A DNA stretch of 64,000 nucleotides, from positions 40,475-104,474 of the forward strand of contig NZ_JAKIKU010000015.1 in the NCBI RefSeq assembly GCF_023283985.1, written 5' to 3'. This DNA comes from Shewanella electrodiphila (GTDB lineage Bacteria; Pseudomonadota; Gammaproteobacteria; Enterobacterales; Shewanellaceae). Of the stretch, positions 43,456 through 52,882 are shown piece after piece (within the stretch, counting starts at the first letter, position 1; every line of letters starts with the position of its first letter). The translations under genes and the position numbers were made by a program. The notes beneath the pieces were generated by a model, which saw nothing but the letters and a program-made list of their open reading frames with translations, did not search any database and had not been told where the DNA came from.

Positions 43456-43965
43456 ATGACATCTACTGACCTTGAGCAATTAAGCACTTTATCAATACCC
43501 GCTTTGATTGATCACCTTGAATCGACTCATCACCAGTATGTTCGTGAAACTGCGCCACTGTTAGTTGAGTACTCGCAAAAAATGGTACAAGCCCACGGCG
43601 AAGATCATGCTGAAATTAAACCATTAGCCACGCTAATCGGTGCACTAATCGCTGATTTAATGCCGCATTTAATGAAAGAAGAACAAATATTGTTTCCTGC
43701 AATGCGAAGACTGGCTGCAGGCGAAGAAGTGAATGGCTGTTTTGGTCATATTGGGAATCCAATTAATGCCATGGAGCACGAGCATGATCATGCTGGCACA
43801 GTTTTGCAGCAGTTAAGAGAGCTCACCAATAATTACCAAATCCCTGAAGGCGTTTGTAGCACATGGCAAAAATGCTACCGCACTTTGGCCGAGTTTGATG
43901 CGGACTTACAAGCTCATATTCATACTGAAAATGTATTATTGTTTCCAAAAGCGCTAGCTATTTAA
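43456..43965 (+). CDS. Hemerythrin-domain di-iron protein, RIC/YtfE/DnrN-like (169 aa)
   Basis: ATG 43456 (MTSTDLEQLS) is chosen because GGAA precedes it and the upstream in-frame extension covers the operator. The protein is a four-helix hemerythrin fold with ligand-like residues H (HHQYVRE), E/H (LMPHLMKEEQILFP), H (MEHEHDHAG) and H-x3-E (HIHTENVLLFP). This is the pattern of the iron-sulfur-cluster repair proteins YtfE/ScdA/DnrN, but the N-terminal domain of about 60 residues typical of YtfE is absent or reduced. It likely protects or repairs iron-sulfur centres during nitrosative stress, consistent with the NsrR-like site. Confidence 0.85.
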   Translation: MTSTDLEQLSTLSIPALIDHLESTHHQYVRETAPLLVEYSQKMVQAHGEDHAEIKPLATLIGALIADLMPHLMKEEQILFPAMRRLAAGEEVNGCFGHIGNPINAMEHEHDHAGTVLQQLRELTNNYQIPEGVCSTWQKCYRTLAEFDADLQAHIHTENVLLFPKALAI

Positions 43966-43990
43966 CTCTCATCATCTCTGATGAGTTGAT
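43964..43990 (+). terminator. Possible terminator after the hemerythrin-type gene
   Basis: CTCATCA (43968-43974) and TGATGAG (43979-43985) form a 7-bp stem with a 4-base loop, right after the stop codon. The tail is not a good T-run, so this is moderate. Confidence 0.5.
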
Positions 43991-44155
43991 AAAAACAAAC
44001 CTATTTGATTCATCAAGTCCTTGGCTCTTGCTTCCCCCAGCAGAGCCATTTTTATGTCTTGAGGTTATTCATCTATAAGCATAAACAAGCCCTGCCAAGT
44101 GCTTGTAATAATCAAAACTACTCGAACAATGCAGGACTAGCTCTTAATTTAAAGT

Positions 44156-47100
44156 TCAGTTCACGCTAGCATTTTGTGACTCACTTTTTGCCCACTTTCG
44201 CCCTTGATGCGCCATACGATATAAAATAGGTAGCACAAACAGCGTCAACATTGTCGATGAGATAATGCCACCAATCACTACAGTAGCAATAGGTCGTTGT
44301 ACTTCAGCACCTGTACCAATGTTTAGCGCCATGGGAACAAAGCCAAGCCCAGCCACTAGTGCCGTCATTAATACAGGACGTAACCTAATCAATGCCCCGT
44401 CAATAATGGCATTCAGTAACTCGCCTTTCTCTTGATATAACTGCCGAATAAAGCTCAACAGCACTAAGCCATTAAGCACCGCCACACCAGATAATGCGAT
44501 GAATCCAACACCAGCAGAAATAGATAACGGCATGTCTCTTAACCATAACGAAATAACACCACCTGTTAACGCAAGTGGGATCCCGGTAAAGACAATGGCA
44601 GCATCTCTTACCGAATTAAACGCCATAACTAACAAGCCTAAAATAAGCGCTAGCGTCAGAGGCACCACTATCAATAAACGTTGACTGGCTGATTCTAGTT
44701 GCTCAAATGTGCCACCATATTCCAACCAATAACCAGCCGGCAAATCCACTTGCTGACTAATTTGTTGTTTTGCTTCAGTGACGAATGAGCCTAAGTCACG
44801 ACCACGCACGTTAGCTGTTACGACAATACGGCGTTTACCGTTCTCACGGCTGATTTGATTTGGAGATGGTGCGATATCAAATGTCGCTACTTCAGATAAA
44901 GGCACATACTGCCCCGATGGCAGTACAATAGGTAACGCTTGTAAATTCTCTACATCTTTACGAATATTTTCAGGTAAACGCTGAACAATCTTAAAGCGAC
45001 GATCACCTTCAAAAATAAGCCCTGCCTCTTCACCACCGATGGCCGTTGCGACAAAATCTTGCAGCTCACTGACCGTTAAACCATAGCGAGCTAACGCCAT
45101 GCGATCAGGTTGAATTGACAACATTGGTAAACCCGTCACTTGCTCAACTTGAAGATCCGATGCGCCTTCAATTTGCTCTAACACTTCATGAATGGCATTG
45201 GCCGAGGTTAATAATTGCTGTAAATCATCACCAACCACTTTAATGCCTAAGTCAGCACGTACACCCGAAATGAGTTCGTTAAAACGCATTTCAATTGGCT
45301 GCGTCAGTTCAAAGTTATTACCAGGTTGACCAGAAACAGCATCGACAATATCGGCGGCAAGCGCATCATGGCTCATTTTCGGATTTGGCCATTCATTACG
45401 AGGTTTAAGCATAATGAAAGTATCAGCAATATTCGGCGGCATAGGGTCGTTCGCCACCTCTGGGGTTCCTATTTTAGAAAATACATTGAGTACTTGGGGG
45501 AAGTGTTTAATTCTATCCTCAAGCATCATTTGCATATCTACAGATTGCTCTAAACCTGTACCTGGAATGCGAATCGCCTGCAGCAAAATATCTTCTTCAT
45601 TAAGCTGTGGAATAAACTCTGACCCCAGCGTAGTGGCTAACCAAATTGACAATGCCACCAAACCCACAGCTGCACTCAACACTAACCAGCGAAACTTCAT
45701 CGCTACAATCAACAATGGTTTATACAAAGATTTACTTAAGGTAATAACCCGGCTTTCTTTTTCGCTAATCTTACCTGTCATAAACAAAGCAACAGCGGCA
45801 GGAACAAGCGTTAACGACAGCACTAACGCTGCTAAAAGTGCCATCACAACGGTGGCAGCCATTGGGTGGAACATCTTACCTTCAACACCCGTAAGGCTGA
45901 ATAGTGGAATATAAACGACCGTAATGATCAATACACCAAATAAGCTTGGGCGAATAACTTCATTAGTGGCCTCATACACCAATTGTAAACGTTGTTTACG
46001 TGGCAAAATATGCCCGCCATTTTGTGCCTGTGCTTGGCCTAATCGGCGAATGGCATTTTCGACAATAATCACCGCACCATCGACAATCAAGCCAAAATCC
46101 AATGCCCCTAAGCTCATCAGGTTTGCAGATACGCCAGCTTGCACCATGCCTGTCATTGTCGCTAACATTGCCAGCGGAATGACCGCAGCAGTGATGAGGG
46201 CTGCTCTTGCGTTACCCAACAAAATGAATAGCACCACAATAACTAACAATGCACCTTCAACGAGATTTTTCTGAACTGTATATACCGCTTTATCAACCAA
46301 AGTCGTGCGATCGTATACGGCCTCAACTTTAATCCCATCAGGTAATGACGCTTTAACGTCCTCAAGTCTTTCGGCCACAGCTAATGACACTTGGCGTGAA
46401 TTCTCGCCCACCAGCATCATTGCACTGCCTAATACGGTTTCTTTTCCGTCTCGAGTGGCGGCACCAGTTCTTAACGCCTTACCAATGCCAACCTCTGCCA
46501 CATCACTCATTAAGATTGGTGCGTTATCAATACGCTTAACAACAACCTGTTTAATATCGCTAATGGTTTTAAGCTGCCCGGCTGAACGAACTGTAAGTTG
46601 CTGTCCTTCGCGCTCAATATAACCTGCACCACGATTACTGTTATTGCTTTGCAGCGCCATTTTGATATCGACAAAGGAAACCCCATAGGTCAACATTTTC
46701 AATGGTTGAGGCGTGATGTGATATTCCTTATCAAAGCCCCCTATGGTGTTGATTTCAGTCACTCCTTTCACTTGAGCTAATTGCGGTTTAATAATCCAGT
46801 CTTGGATTTCTCTTAGCGCTGTAGCATCGAAATCACTTCCATCAGCTTGTTGAGCATTCGACTTCGCTTCGATGGTGTACATAAAGATTTCGCCCAGACC
46901 GGTAGAAATAGGCCCCATTTCAGGCTCAATTCCAGCAGGTAAAGCCCCTTTTATGCCATTTAATCGCTCGCTAATTAGATTACGAGCAAAATAAAGGTCG
47001 GTGCCTTCATCAAATACGACTGTCACCTGCGATAATCCATATCGCGACAATGAACGAGTGTTAGACAAATTTGGAATACCCATCAGGGCATTTTCAATTG

Positions 47101-47302
47101 GATAGGTAATCCGTTGTTCGGTTTCTTGTGGTGAATAACCTGCAGCACGCGTGCTTATTTGCACTTGTACATTGGTAATATCTGGCACGGCATCAATCGG
47201 TAATTTCTGATAACTCCAAAGTCCAACAGCAACCAGCAATAAAGCTAGAAACATCATCATCCAGCGTCGATTAATCGCAAGACGTAAAACTGATTCAATC
47301 AT
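44156..47302 (-). CDS. czcA: Heavy-metal RND efflux pump, inner-membrane subunit (CzcA-type)
   Basis: A 1048-residue proton-driven RND transporter of the HME family. Twelve transmembrane helices in the usual 1+5+1+5 layout are visible (for example LALMFLALLLVAVGLW-like start and LTLFVLPILYRM end). The fourth helix carries DFGLIVDGAVIIVEN, the signature of the Zn/Co/Cd (or Co/Ni) group rather than the AIG-DAA type of Cu/Ag pumps. Start and end regions are complete. Last gene of a three-gene operon with the adaptor and outer-membrane genes. The metal cannot be fixed by sequence alone. Confidence 0.92.
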   Translation of the reverse strand: MIESVLRLAINRRWMMMFLALLLVAVGLWSYQKLPIDAVPDITNVQVQISTRAAGYSPQETEQRITYPIENALMGIPNLSNTRSLSRYGLSQVTVVFDEGTDLYFARNLISERLNGIKGALPAGIEPEMGPISTGLGEIFMYTIEAKSNAQQADGSDFDATALREIQDWIIKPQLAQVKGVTEINTIGGFDKEYHITPQPLKMLTYGVSFVDIKMALQSNNSNRGAGYIEREGQQLTVRSAGQLKTISDIKQVVVKRIDNAPILMSDVAEVGIGKALRTGAATRDGKETVLGSAMMLVGENSRQVSLAVAERLEDVKASLPDGIKVEAVYDRTTLVDKAVYTVQKNLVEGALLVIVVLFILLGNARAALITAAVIPLAMLATMTGMVQAGVSANLMSLGALDFGLIVDGAVIIVENAIRRLGQAQAQNGGHILPRKQRLQLVYEATNEVIRPSLFGVLIITVVYIPLFSLTGVEGKMFHPMAATVVMALLAALVLSLTLVPAAVALFMTGKISEKESRVITLSKSLYKPLLIVAMKFRWLVLSAAVGLVALSIWLATTLGSEFIPQLNEEDILLQAIRIPGTGLEQSVDMQMMLEDRIKHFPQVLNVFSKIGTPEVANDPMPPNIADTFIMLKPRNEWPNPKMSHDALAADIVDAVSGQPGNNFELTQPIEMRFNELISGVRADLGIKVVGDDLQQLLTSANAIHEVLEQIEGASDLQVEQVTGLPMLSIQPDRMALARYGLTVSELQDFVATAIGGEEAGLIFEGDRRFKIVQRLPENIRKDVENLQALPIVLPSGQYVPLSEVATFDIAPSPNQISRENGKRRIVVTANVRGRDLGSFVTEAKQQISQQVDLPAGYWLEYGGTFEQLESASQRLLIVVPLTLALILGLLVMAFNSVRDAAIVFTGIPLALTGGVISLWLRDMPLSISAGVGFIALSGVAVLNGLVLLSFIRQLYQEKGELLNAIIDGALIRLRPVLMTALVAGLGFVPMALNIGTGAEVQRPIATVVIGGIISSTMLTLFVLPILYRMAHQGRKWAKSESQNASVN

Positions 47303-47314
47303 ATTTCGTCTCCT

Positions 47315-48415
47315 TTAATGAACGTGGGCAGCACTAGATTTTTCAAGATCCGCTTTAAGAAGAAAGCTCTTCTCAACGGCATATTCTTCGCCTATAGAGA
47401 TGCCAAATAACACCTCTGTTAGCTGGCTATCACTCTGGCCTAACTCAACAACGCGCTTTTCAAACCCTTCCTCATTACGGACAAACACCACTTGTTGACC
47501 CTCCATAACCTGAACAGCACGATTATCAATAACCATCGCCACAGGTTGCTGACTCAAAGTTAATTCACCGGACAACAAAGCGCCCACAGCCCATTGCCCT
47601 TGCTTATTGTCTAGTGGCGCACGAGCTAAGGTATAAGCTTGATTATTCGTTGAGTTGAGAAGATGTTTTATTGTTGAATTTACTTGCTGTTTATTCGCAC
47701 TCGCAGTGTCTGACCCAATAACAAGGTGTTGACCAACTGACACTGAGGTTAATTGTCCAGGGAAGATTTGATACTCAACCCACAACTCACTGTCATCCAT
47801 GATGCTAAGCAGCACATTATCTGTGGCGAGCTCGCCCACATTGGCATTTCTGGTGACTACGACACCCGATATCGGCGCTGTTATTGAGTAATGCTTTAAG
47901 CTTGCATTAGACTCAACTTTGGCAATCACTTGCCCCGCTTTTACATTATCGCCTACGGCAAAATTAAACTCAGTAATAAGCCCTGAAAATCTTGCTCTCA
48001 CTTGGCTTATAGCCGTTTCTGGTACGACAGTGCGGCCATATAAGGTTAATGTTTGTTTGATATCACCCGATTGAGCAGTTTGCGAAACGATCCCTGATAA
48101 TGTGACTTGCTCCGCACTGATATGCACTTGGCCTTCTTCATGTTCATCGTGACCATGCTCGTCATGCCCGTGCTCATCATCTCTATGATCATTATGTGCT
48201 TGTTCATCTGAATGGTTTTCTGAGTGACTATCTGAATGTTCGTTTTTATGTTCATCATGACCGAGAGTATTCTGTGTTTGCTCGTTAGCGTGATGTTCAG
48301 AATGCACATCTTGATGATCATGATCGCCTGAAGCATGTGCTGGAACTGCAAGCATTAACACTGCCATCACAGCAATATGAACCGCAGAAAGGTTATTGAA
48401 TGGTCTTAAGTTCAT
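47315..48415 (-). CDS. czcB: RND efflux periplasmic adaptor with His-rich N-terminus (CzcB-type)
   Basis: Membrane-fusion protein linking CzcA to the outer-membrane channel. A signal peptide (MNLRPFNNLSAVHIAVMAVLMLAVPAHAS) is followed by about 70 residues extremely rich in His, Asp and Glu (HDHQDVHSEHH ... HGHDEHGHDEHEEGQVH), a likely metal sponge or sensor. The lipoyl-like (FAVGDNVKAGQVIAKVESNASLKHYSITAPISGVV) and beta-barrel domains follow. The stop lies 12 bases before czcA and the start overlaps the channel gene by 4 bases. Confidence 0.9.
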   Translation of the reverse strand: MNLRPFNNLSAVHIAVMAVLMLAVPAHASGDHDHQDVHSEHHANEQTQNTLGHDEHKNEHSDSHSENHSDEQAHNDHRDDEHGHDEHGHDEHEEGQVHISAEQVTLSGIVSQTAQSGDIKQTLTLYGRTVVPETAISQVRARFSGLITEFNFAVGDNVKAGQVIAKVESNASLKHYSITAPISGVVVTRNANVGELATDNVLLSIMDDSELWVEYQIFPGQLTSVSVGQHLVIGSDTASANKQQVNSTIKHLLNSTNNQAYTLARAPLDNKQGQWAVGALLSGELTLSQQPVAMVIDNRAVQVMEGQQVVFVRNEEGFEKRVVELGQSDSQLTEVLFGISIGEEYAVEKSFLLKADLEKSSAAHVH

Positions 48416-49752
48416 TTGGGGAATCCTTGGAAATCTTTAAAAAAGGTATGTTGAGAGGCAGGAAGAGGTTCAGCAATTAATTGCTCTATATCCACGCCAT
48501 AACGCAATGCAGAAGCAGCTGCCTCAATTAATGCTCGACGAGAAAAGAGTAATTCCTCTCTTGCAGTTAAGTAATCAAGGTAGCTATATAGCCCTTGCTC
48601 ATAAGCCGTTTGCGTATCTTCTAGAGCCAAAGTTAGTGTAGGAATAATGCTAGATTGCAAACGATTGACCGTGACAATGGCTTGCTGCCTATTGGCATAA
48701 GCACGATATAATTGTGCATACAATTCTCGTAAGGCAATCTCTCTATTAATCAGCACTGCATCTTTTGCTGCTTGAGCCGAAATGACAGCGCCCGTATTTC
48801 GTTCACCACTGAACAAGGGCACACTGAACCCTGCCGAAAATGCCATATCGTTGGTTTGCTGCATTTGTTTTACGCCAACCGACCAACTGACATCAGTACT
48901 CGATTGCGATTGAACAAAACGTAGTTCGGCTTCTTTTAGCTGAGCTTGAGTTAAATAAGCTTCGATTGCTGGGCTATATTTCACCTTTTCAAATAAAGGT
49001 GCTAATGCAACATCGTCGGTGAACTCAAATAAGCTGCCTTCAATGGTTTCATAGTTAACCTGAGTTTCTCCCCACATCATACTGAGTGCTAATTTTGCGT
49101 AATCAAGTTGATGTAAATGGGTTTCTGCAATCAGCCTGGTATTATAAACAGCCGCCTGTGCTCTTTTAACTTCAGCATCAGGAGTCACCCCCGCTTTAGC
49201 GCGTTGCTGCACCACCAATAACGTTTCTTCTGCAAGGCTCAATGCATCACCAGCAAGCTGCAACTTAGATTGCGCAGCTAACACATCAATATAGCGTCGT
49301 GTAGTTGTCGCAAGTATGTCAAGCCCTGCAATCTTTTGCTCAGCATCCAGTAACGCACGTTTTCTATTCACAATGCCTATGCGAGCATCTGACTTATCGC
49401 CAAGCTCTATTATCGATGATAACGACACTGTCGTTTCTGCACTATCAACAGCTTGAAAATCGCCAGAGCCAGCAATATTTTCAAGTTCTACGCCTAATTC
49501 GAACCCAGGCGAAAGCGCTTGTGTTTGCGCTTCACCTTCAAGCGCAAGTTGTCTAAATTGAAAAATTTTCAAAGAAGGATGCTGTAATTGAACACGCTCA
49601 ATTACAGTCAGTAGCGTCAATGATTCTGAAGCGGAGATCGAGCCAGTCGCGTATGAACTGGCAGAAACTAGCGCTGTTGTCCCTAATAAACAGCAAGCTA
49701 TTTTTCTTAATAGAAAAGTACACCGTTTCGGGATGGTTATATTGTAAAACAT
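48412..49752 (-). CDS. czcC: Outer-membrane efflux protein (CzcC/TolC-type)
   Basis: A 446-residue TolC-like channel: an N-terminal signal region, then long helical hairpins (LLTVIERVQLQHPSLKIFQFRQLALEGEAQTQ; YDIDVLAAQ-like helices; RAKAGVTPDAEVKRAQAAVYNTRLI) repeated twice, as in the OEP family. LYSYLDYLTAREELLFSRRALIEA is the second conserved repeat end. First gene of the czc operon; its stop overlaps the czcB start by 4 bases. Confidence 0.9.
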   Translation of the reverse strand: MFYNITIPKRCTFLLRKIACCLLGTTALVSASSYATGSISASESLTLLTVIERVQLQHPSLKIFQFRQLALEGEAQTQALSPGFELGVELENIAGSGDFQAVDSAETTVSLSSIIELGDKSDARIGIVNRKRALLDAEQKIAGLDILATTTRRYIDVLAAQSKLQLAGDALSLAEETLLVVQQRAKAGVTPDAEVKRAQAAVYNTRLIAETHLHQLDYAKLALSMMWGETQVNYETIEGSLFEFTDDVALAPLFEKVKYSPAIEAYLTQAQLKEAELRFVQSQSSTDVSWSVGVKQMQQTNDMAFSAGFSVPLFSGERNTGAVISAQAAKDAVLINREIALRELYAQLYRAYANRQQAIVTVNRLQSSIIPTLTLALEDTQTAYEQGLYSYLDYLTAREELLFSRRALIEAAASALRYGVDIEQLIAEPLPASQHTFFKDFQGFPK

Positions 49753-49881
49753 CTGAGAATTAGCCTCGATTCAATACAAAAGATAAAACCTGCTGGCAAT
49801 ATGATTGATTAGAAAACACAGCAAGTTTTAGCAAATTCCGTAAAAAATTTGCTCATTTTAAAATGATTTTTGATTTAACGA

Positions 49882-50325
49882 TTAAGCTTGGGGAGGACGT
49901 AAAAAACTAAAGTAAGGAGCTTCTACTGCGTTGGAATTAAAGGTAAAAGCCAGGTAATCCGAATAGATATTGCCATGATGTGCCATTGTGACTGGATGCA
50001 TTAGCGTCATACAACAAGAGCAGCAGTTACTGCTGCATTCAGCACAGTCATCGTCAGCATGACTGTCGGCAAGAAAAATATCATCACAAAGCTCGTCGTT
50101 CGCTAGCGAGTGTTCATCAACAAAGGTAGTGTCTACTGAAGAGACATCATTGATTACTGTGGTGAAAGGTTCGACATTAATAGAGCAATCTTTATGCTCA
50201 AGAGCACAGTTGTCGGCCATCGCAACAACAGACTGCATCGCAAAAATCAGAATCAACAACAAGCGCGCCAGCATAGCTGGAAACGTGATCGTTGTGATTT
50301 TTACATCGCGATAAAAGCCTAACAT
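49882..50325 (-). CDS. Cys/His-rich probable periplasmic metal-binding protein (147 aa)
   Basis: A hydrophobic stretch (MLARLLLILIFAMQSVVAMA) is a signal peptide; the start could be ATG 50274 at that point or ATG 50325. The mature part is acidic with a cluster CAECSSNCCSCCMTLMHPVTMAHHG and further Cys and Asp. A metal-binding role next to the czc operon is likely by composition. It precedes czcC on the same strand by about 130 bases. I do not recognise the family; CopL-like proteins are similar in spirit. Confidence 0.7.
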   Translation of the reverse strand: MLGFYRDVKITTITFPAMLARLLLILIFAMQSVVAMADNCALEHKDCSINVEPFTTVINDVSSVDTTFVDEHSLANDELCDDIFLADSHADDDCAECSSNCCSCCMTLMHPVTMAHHGNIYSDYLAFTFNSNAVEAPYFSFLRPPQA

Positions 50326-50491
50326 TAATTCTTAGCGGCACCCTTTTTAGTGAACACATAATTAAATAGACCAACTAATAACATGTGTATCGCGCAAGTC
50401 TATGCTAAACCCCTTTAAAACACTACTGAGATTATTTGCTAATTGAATAGACTGGACTTAAAAAACTAAAAACCTCGTTGAACGCACAATT

Positions 50492-51205
50492 TTATTCGAT
50501 TAATCGGCGGATTTCTTGCAGCTGCTCAATTTCAAGATGCGGTAAAATATGTTGCGCCCTGCCACCTTCATCAGCTTGAAGATTAAGCCAAAGACTTTGA
50601 CAGCCTGCGTGTCTTGCGCCTAATACATCACTTATAGGATGATCACCTATGTGCAATAGTTCATTGGTTTGGATATCTAAATGCTGACAACTAAGATCAA
50701 ATAAATCGCTATAGGGTTTCATTCTTACCCCGTGTCCAGGATGAACCACAAACTCTAAGGCATCATTAAGCCCAACACGGCGAGCGTCGACATTACCATT
50801 AGTAATGCCAATTAGTGGATACTGTTTGCCTAAGTCTGACAGTAAATTGAGAACACCATCATCAACGGTAAAGTCACTGCGATGAAAACAAAAACACTCT
50901 AAGCCTTGTTGTGCGCCTTGGCTTGCTTCAATTTCTGAATAATCCCATTGGATCAAAGCCTGCCTGAGGACTTCATAGCGCGCAGCTGTGGTGTCATGGG
51001 CCAGCTCACCATGCACAGCAATGACCTGTGCTTTTAGCTCACGCCATTGAGTTATTCCCCAATTTGTCGGGGTGTTAAATTGCTCTTGCATAAATAGTGA
51101 TAACGCAGATTCGGCTTTAATTATATGCGGTGCGTTATGGTACAAGGTATCGTCTAAATCAAAACTGATCGCCTTAAAAGGCCGCAGTCGTAAATATTGT
51201 TTCAT
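50492..51205 (-). CDS. yigB: HAD-family hydrolase YigB (FMN/phosphate phosphatase)
   Basis: Haloacid-dehalogenase phosphatase of 237 residues: motif I ISFDLDDTLYHN (near residue 15), motif II ITNGN, and motif III/IV MKPYSDLFDLSCQ with HIGDHPISDVLGARHAGCQ. In E. coli YigB hydrolyses FMN and sugar phosphates. It abuts xerC (one base overlap), in the conserved dapF-DUF484-xerC-yigB order. Confidence 0.92.
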   Translation of the reverse strand: MKQYLRLRPFKAISFDLDDTLYHNAPHIIKAESALSLFMQEQFNTPTNWGITQWRELKAQVIAVHGELAHDTTAARYEVLRQALIQWDYSEIEASQGAQQGLECFCFHRSDFTVDDGVLNLLSDLGKQYPLIGITNGNVDARRVGLNDALEFVVHPGHGVRMKPYSDLFDLSCQHLDIQTNELLHIGDHPISDVLGARHAGCQSLWLNLQADEGGRAQHILPHLEIEQLQEIRRLIE

Positions 51206-52134
51206 TATTTCCCCTTGGCTTTTTTCGCTCTAGGATGAGCGCCATCGTAGACTTTTGCCAAGTGCTGAAAATCGAGACTGGTATAGATTTGCGTTGTGGA
51301 TAAGTTAGCGTGTCCCAATAATTCTTGCACCGCTCTTAAATCTGCACTTGATTCAAGCATATGCGTTGCGAAGGAATGTCGCAATTTATGAGGGTGAACT
51401 TTTGCAGATAAAGCTTGCTCTTGGCCCCATTTATTCATTCTGAGCTGAATACTGCGATGAGATAAACGTTTGCCTTGCTGACTGACAAATAAGGCATCAC
51501 CCGCTTCGGCTTTTACCAAGGCGCTTCGGCAATCACACCAATGATTAATTGCTTCTATCGCCATTTTGCCAATAGGCACAACTCGCTGTTTACTGCCCTT
51601 ACCCATCACTTTGACTTCATTTTGACTGAAATCGATATCTGCCACATCTAAACTCGCAAGCTCAGCTAAACGCAAACCGCTGGAATAAAATAACTCCATA
51701 ATGGCTTTGTCACGCTTACTGAGTGGATCATCAGCATCAATATCTAACAAGTGCGTCACTGCATCTAAATCCATATTCTTAGGCAGTGGCTTTGCTTGCT
51801 TTGGTGCATTAAGTGTTTTGGCTGGGTTGGTTTTAATGGCTTGTTCACGGGCTAAAAAATCAAAAAATTGCTTTAAAGACGATAAACATAACGATAATGA
51901 ACGTGGGCTAAGTCCTTGTCGATGAAGCTTAGACAGCACGGCTTGCAATTGATCGCGGTTAACCGTTAGCCAGCCTTCATTACATTCATCGAGTGAAGCG
52001 CCTTTAGGCTGCGAAAATATGATTTCAGCAGCGCGATGAATTTCATAAAGATAATTCCGTACGGTATGCGGCGAAAGCTGCCTTTCAGAATGAAGGTAGC
52101 GTTCAAATGCGGCTAGCCAACTGAGTTGACCCAT
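51205..52134 (-). CDS. xerC: Site-specific tyrosine recombinase XerC
   Basis: Resolves chromosome dimers at dif together with XerD. ATG 52134 (MGQLSWLAAFERYLHSERQLSPHTVRNY) is preferred over ATG 52152 because GGAGG lies 7 bases before it. The catalytic set is visible: Arg in SSGLRLAEL, Lys in GKGSKQRVVP, HKLRH, His in LGHANLSTT and Tyr in QIYTSLDF. About 309 residues, normal length. Part of the yigB-xerC-DUF484-dapF operon. Confidence 0.95.
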   Translation of the reverse strand: MGQLSWLAAFERYLHSERQLSPHTVRNYLYEIHRAAEIIFSQPKGASLDECNEGWLTVNRDQLQAVLSKLHRQGLSPRSLSLCLSSLKQFFDFLAREQAIKTNPAKTLNAPKQAKPLPKNMDLDAVTHLLDIDADDPLSKRDKAIMELFYSSGLRLAELASLDVADIDFSQNEVKVMGKGSKQRVVPIGKMAIEAINHWCDCRSALVKAEAGDALFVSQQGKRLSHRSIQLRMNKWGQEQALSAKVHPHKLRHSFATHMLESSADLRAVQELLGHANLSTTQIYTSLDFQHLAKVYDGAHPRAKKAKGK

Positions 52135-52186
52135 GACACTGCCTCCAGTCATTGCTTAACAGAGCGTTGAGCTAGTCGGTTGCCAA

Positions 52187-52882
52187 TTAGAATTTTGGCA
52201 ACATATGATCCAATAGGTCTCTAATTTGTTGGAAAAAGAGATGATCCATATCAGGATGAAAATGGGCGGCATCAGCAGACGCTACGCCAAAAATAACTTG
52301 ACCATTTTCATCTGATAATTTGGTCAGTGCTACCGAGCCCACCTCAGTGCCAAATAATCGTTTCGATTCTGATTGCGTTAAACGACCAAAGTAATAACCT
52401 TGCTGAATTCGTTGACGCCAAATCTTCGCCAATTCGCTGTCGATATCATGCACGGTTATCAGCCTTACGTGGGTAAAACCAAACTCGGCCTTTAACTTTC
52501 CAGATAAAACTTGTCTGAGCTGGCCTAAATCTTCACACTTTAAGATCTGCATCGATAAATCGCTATTAAAGCGAAATATCTTTTCATTCTCTGTGGCGAT
52601 TTTCATTAAAGAAGTAATTTCTTCTTCAAGTTGAGTCACCCGTTCACGCAGCATTTCTTGACGACGCTCAACTAAGGACACCGAACCACGCTCATGATGA
52701 GAGAGTCTCATTGCCAACAATAATTCAGGATATCGATTGAAAAAATCAGGGTTATCCAGCAGGTATTCGCGGATCATTAACTCATCAATCGGTAAATCTT
52801 CCATTACTACATCAGTGCCTAAAGCTGCCGCCGATTGGGCATCTTCTGCTAATAATTTTTTGGTGTTGAATGCGTCGCTCAT
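52187..52882 (-). CDS. DUF484 family protein
   Basis: 231 residues with a GAF-like core after a coiled-coil segment (RLSHHERGSVSLVERRQEMLRERVTQLEEEITSLMKIATENEKIFRFN). Conserved YLLDNPDFFNRYPELL and the dapF-xerC position identify DUF484. Its molecular role is unknown; the GAF-like part may sense a ligand. Overlaps dapF by 4 bases. Confidence 0.92.
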   Translation of the reverse strand: MSDAFNTKKLLAEDAQSAAALGTDVVMEDLPIDELMIREYLLDNPDFFNRYPELLLAMRLSHHERGSVSLVERRQEMLRERVTQLEEEITSLMKIATENEKIFRFNSDLSMQILKCEDLGQLRQVLSGKLKAEFGFTHVRLITVHDIDSELAKIWRQRIQQGYYFGRLTQSESKRLFGTEVGSVALTKLSDENGQVIFGVASADAAHFHPDMDHLFFQQIRDLLDHMLPKF

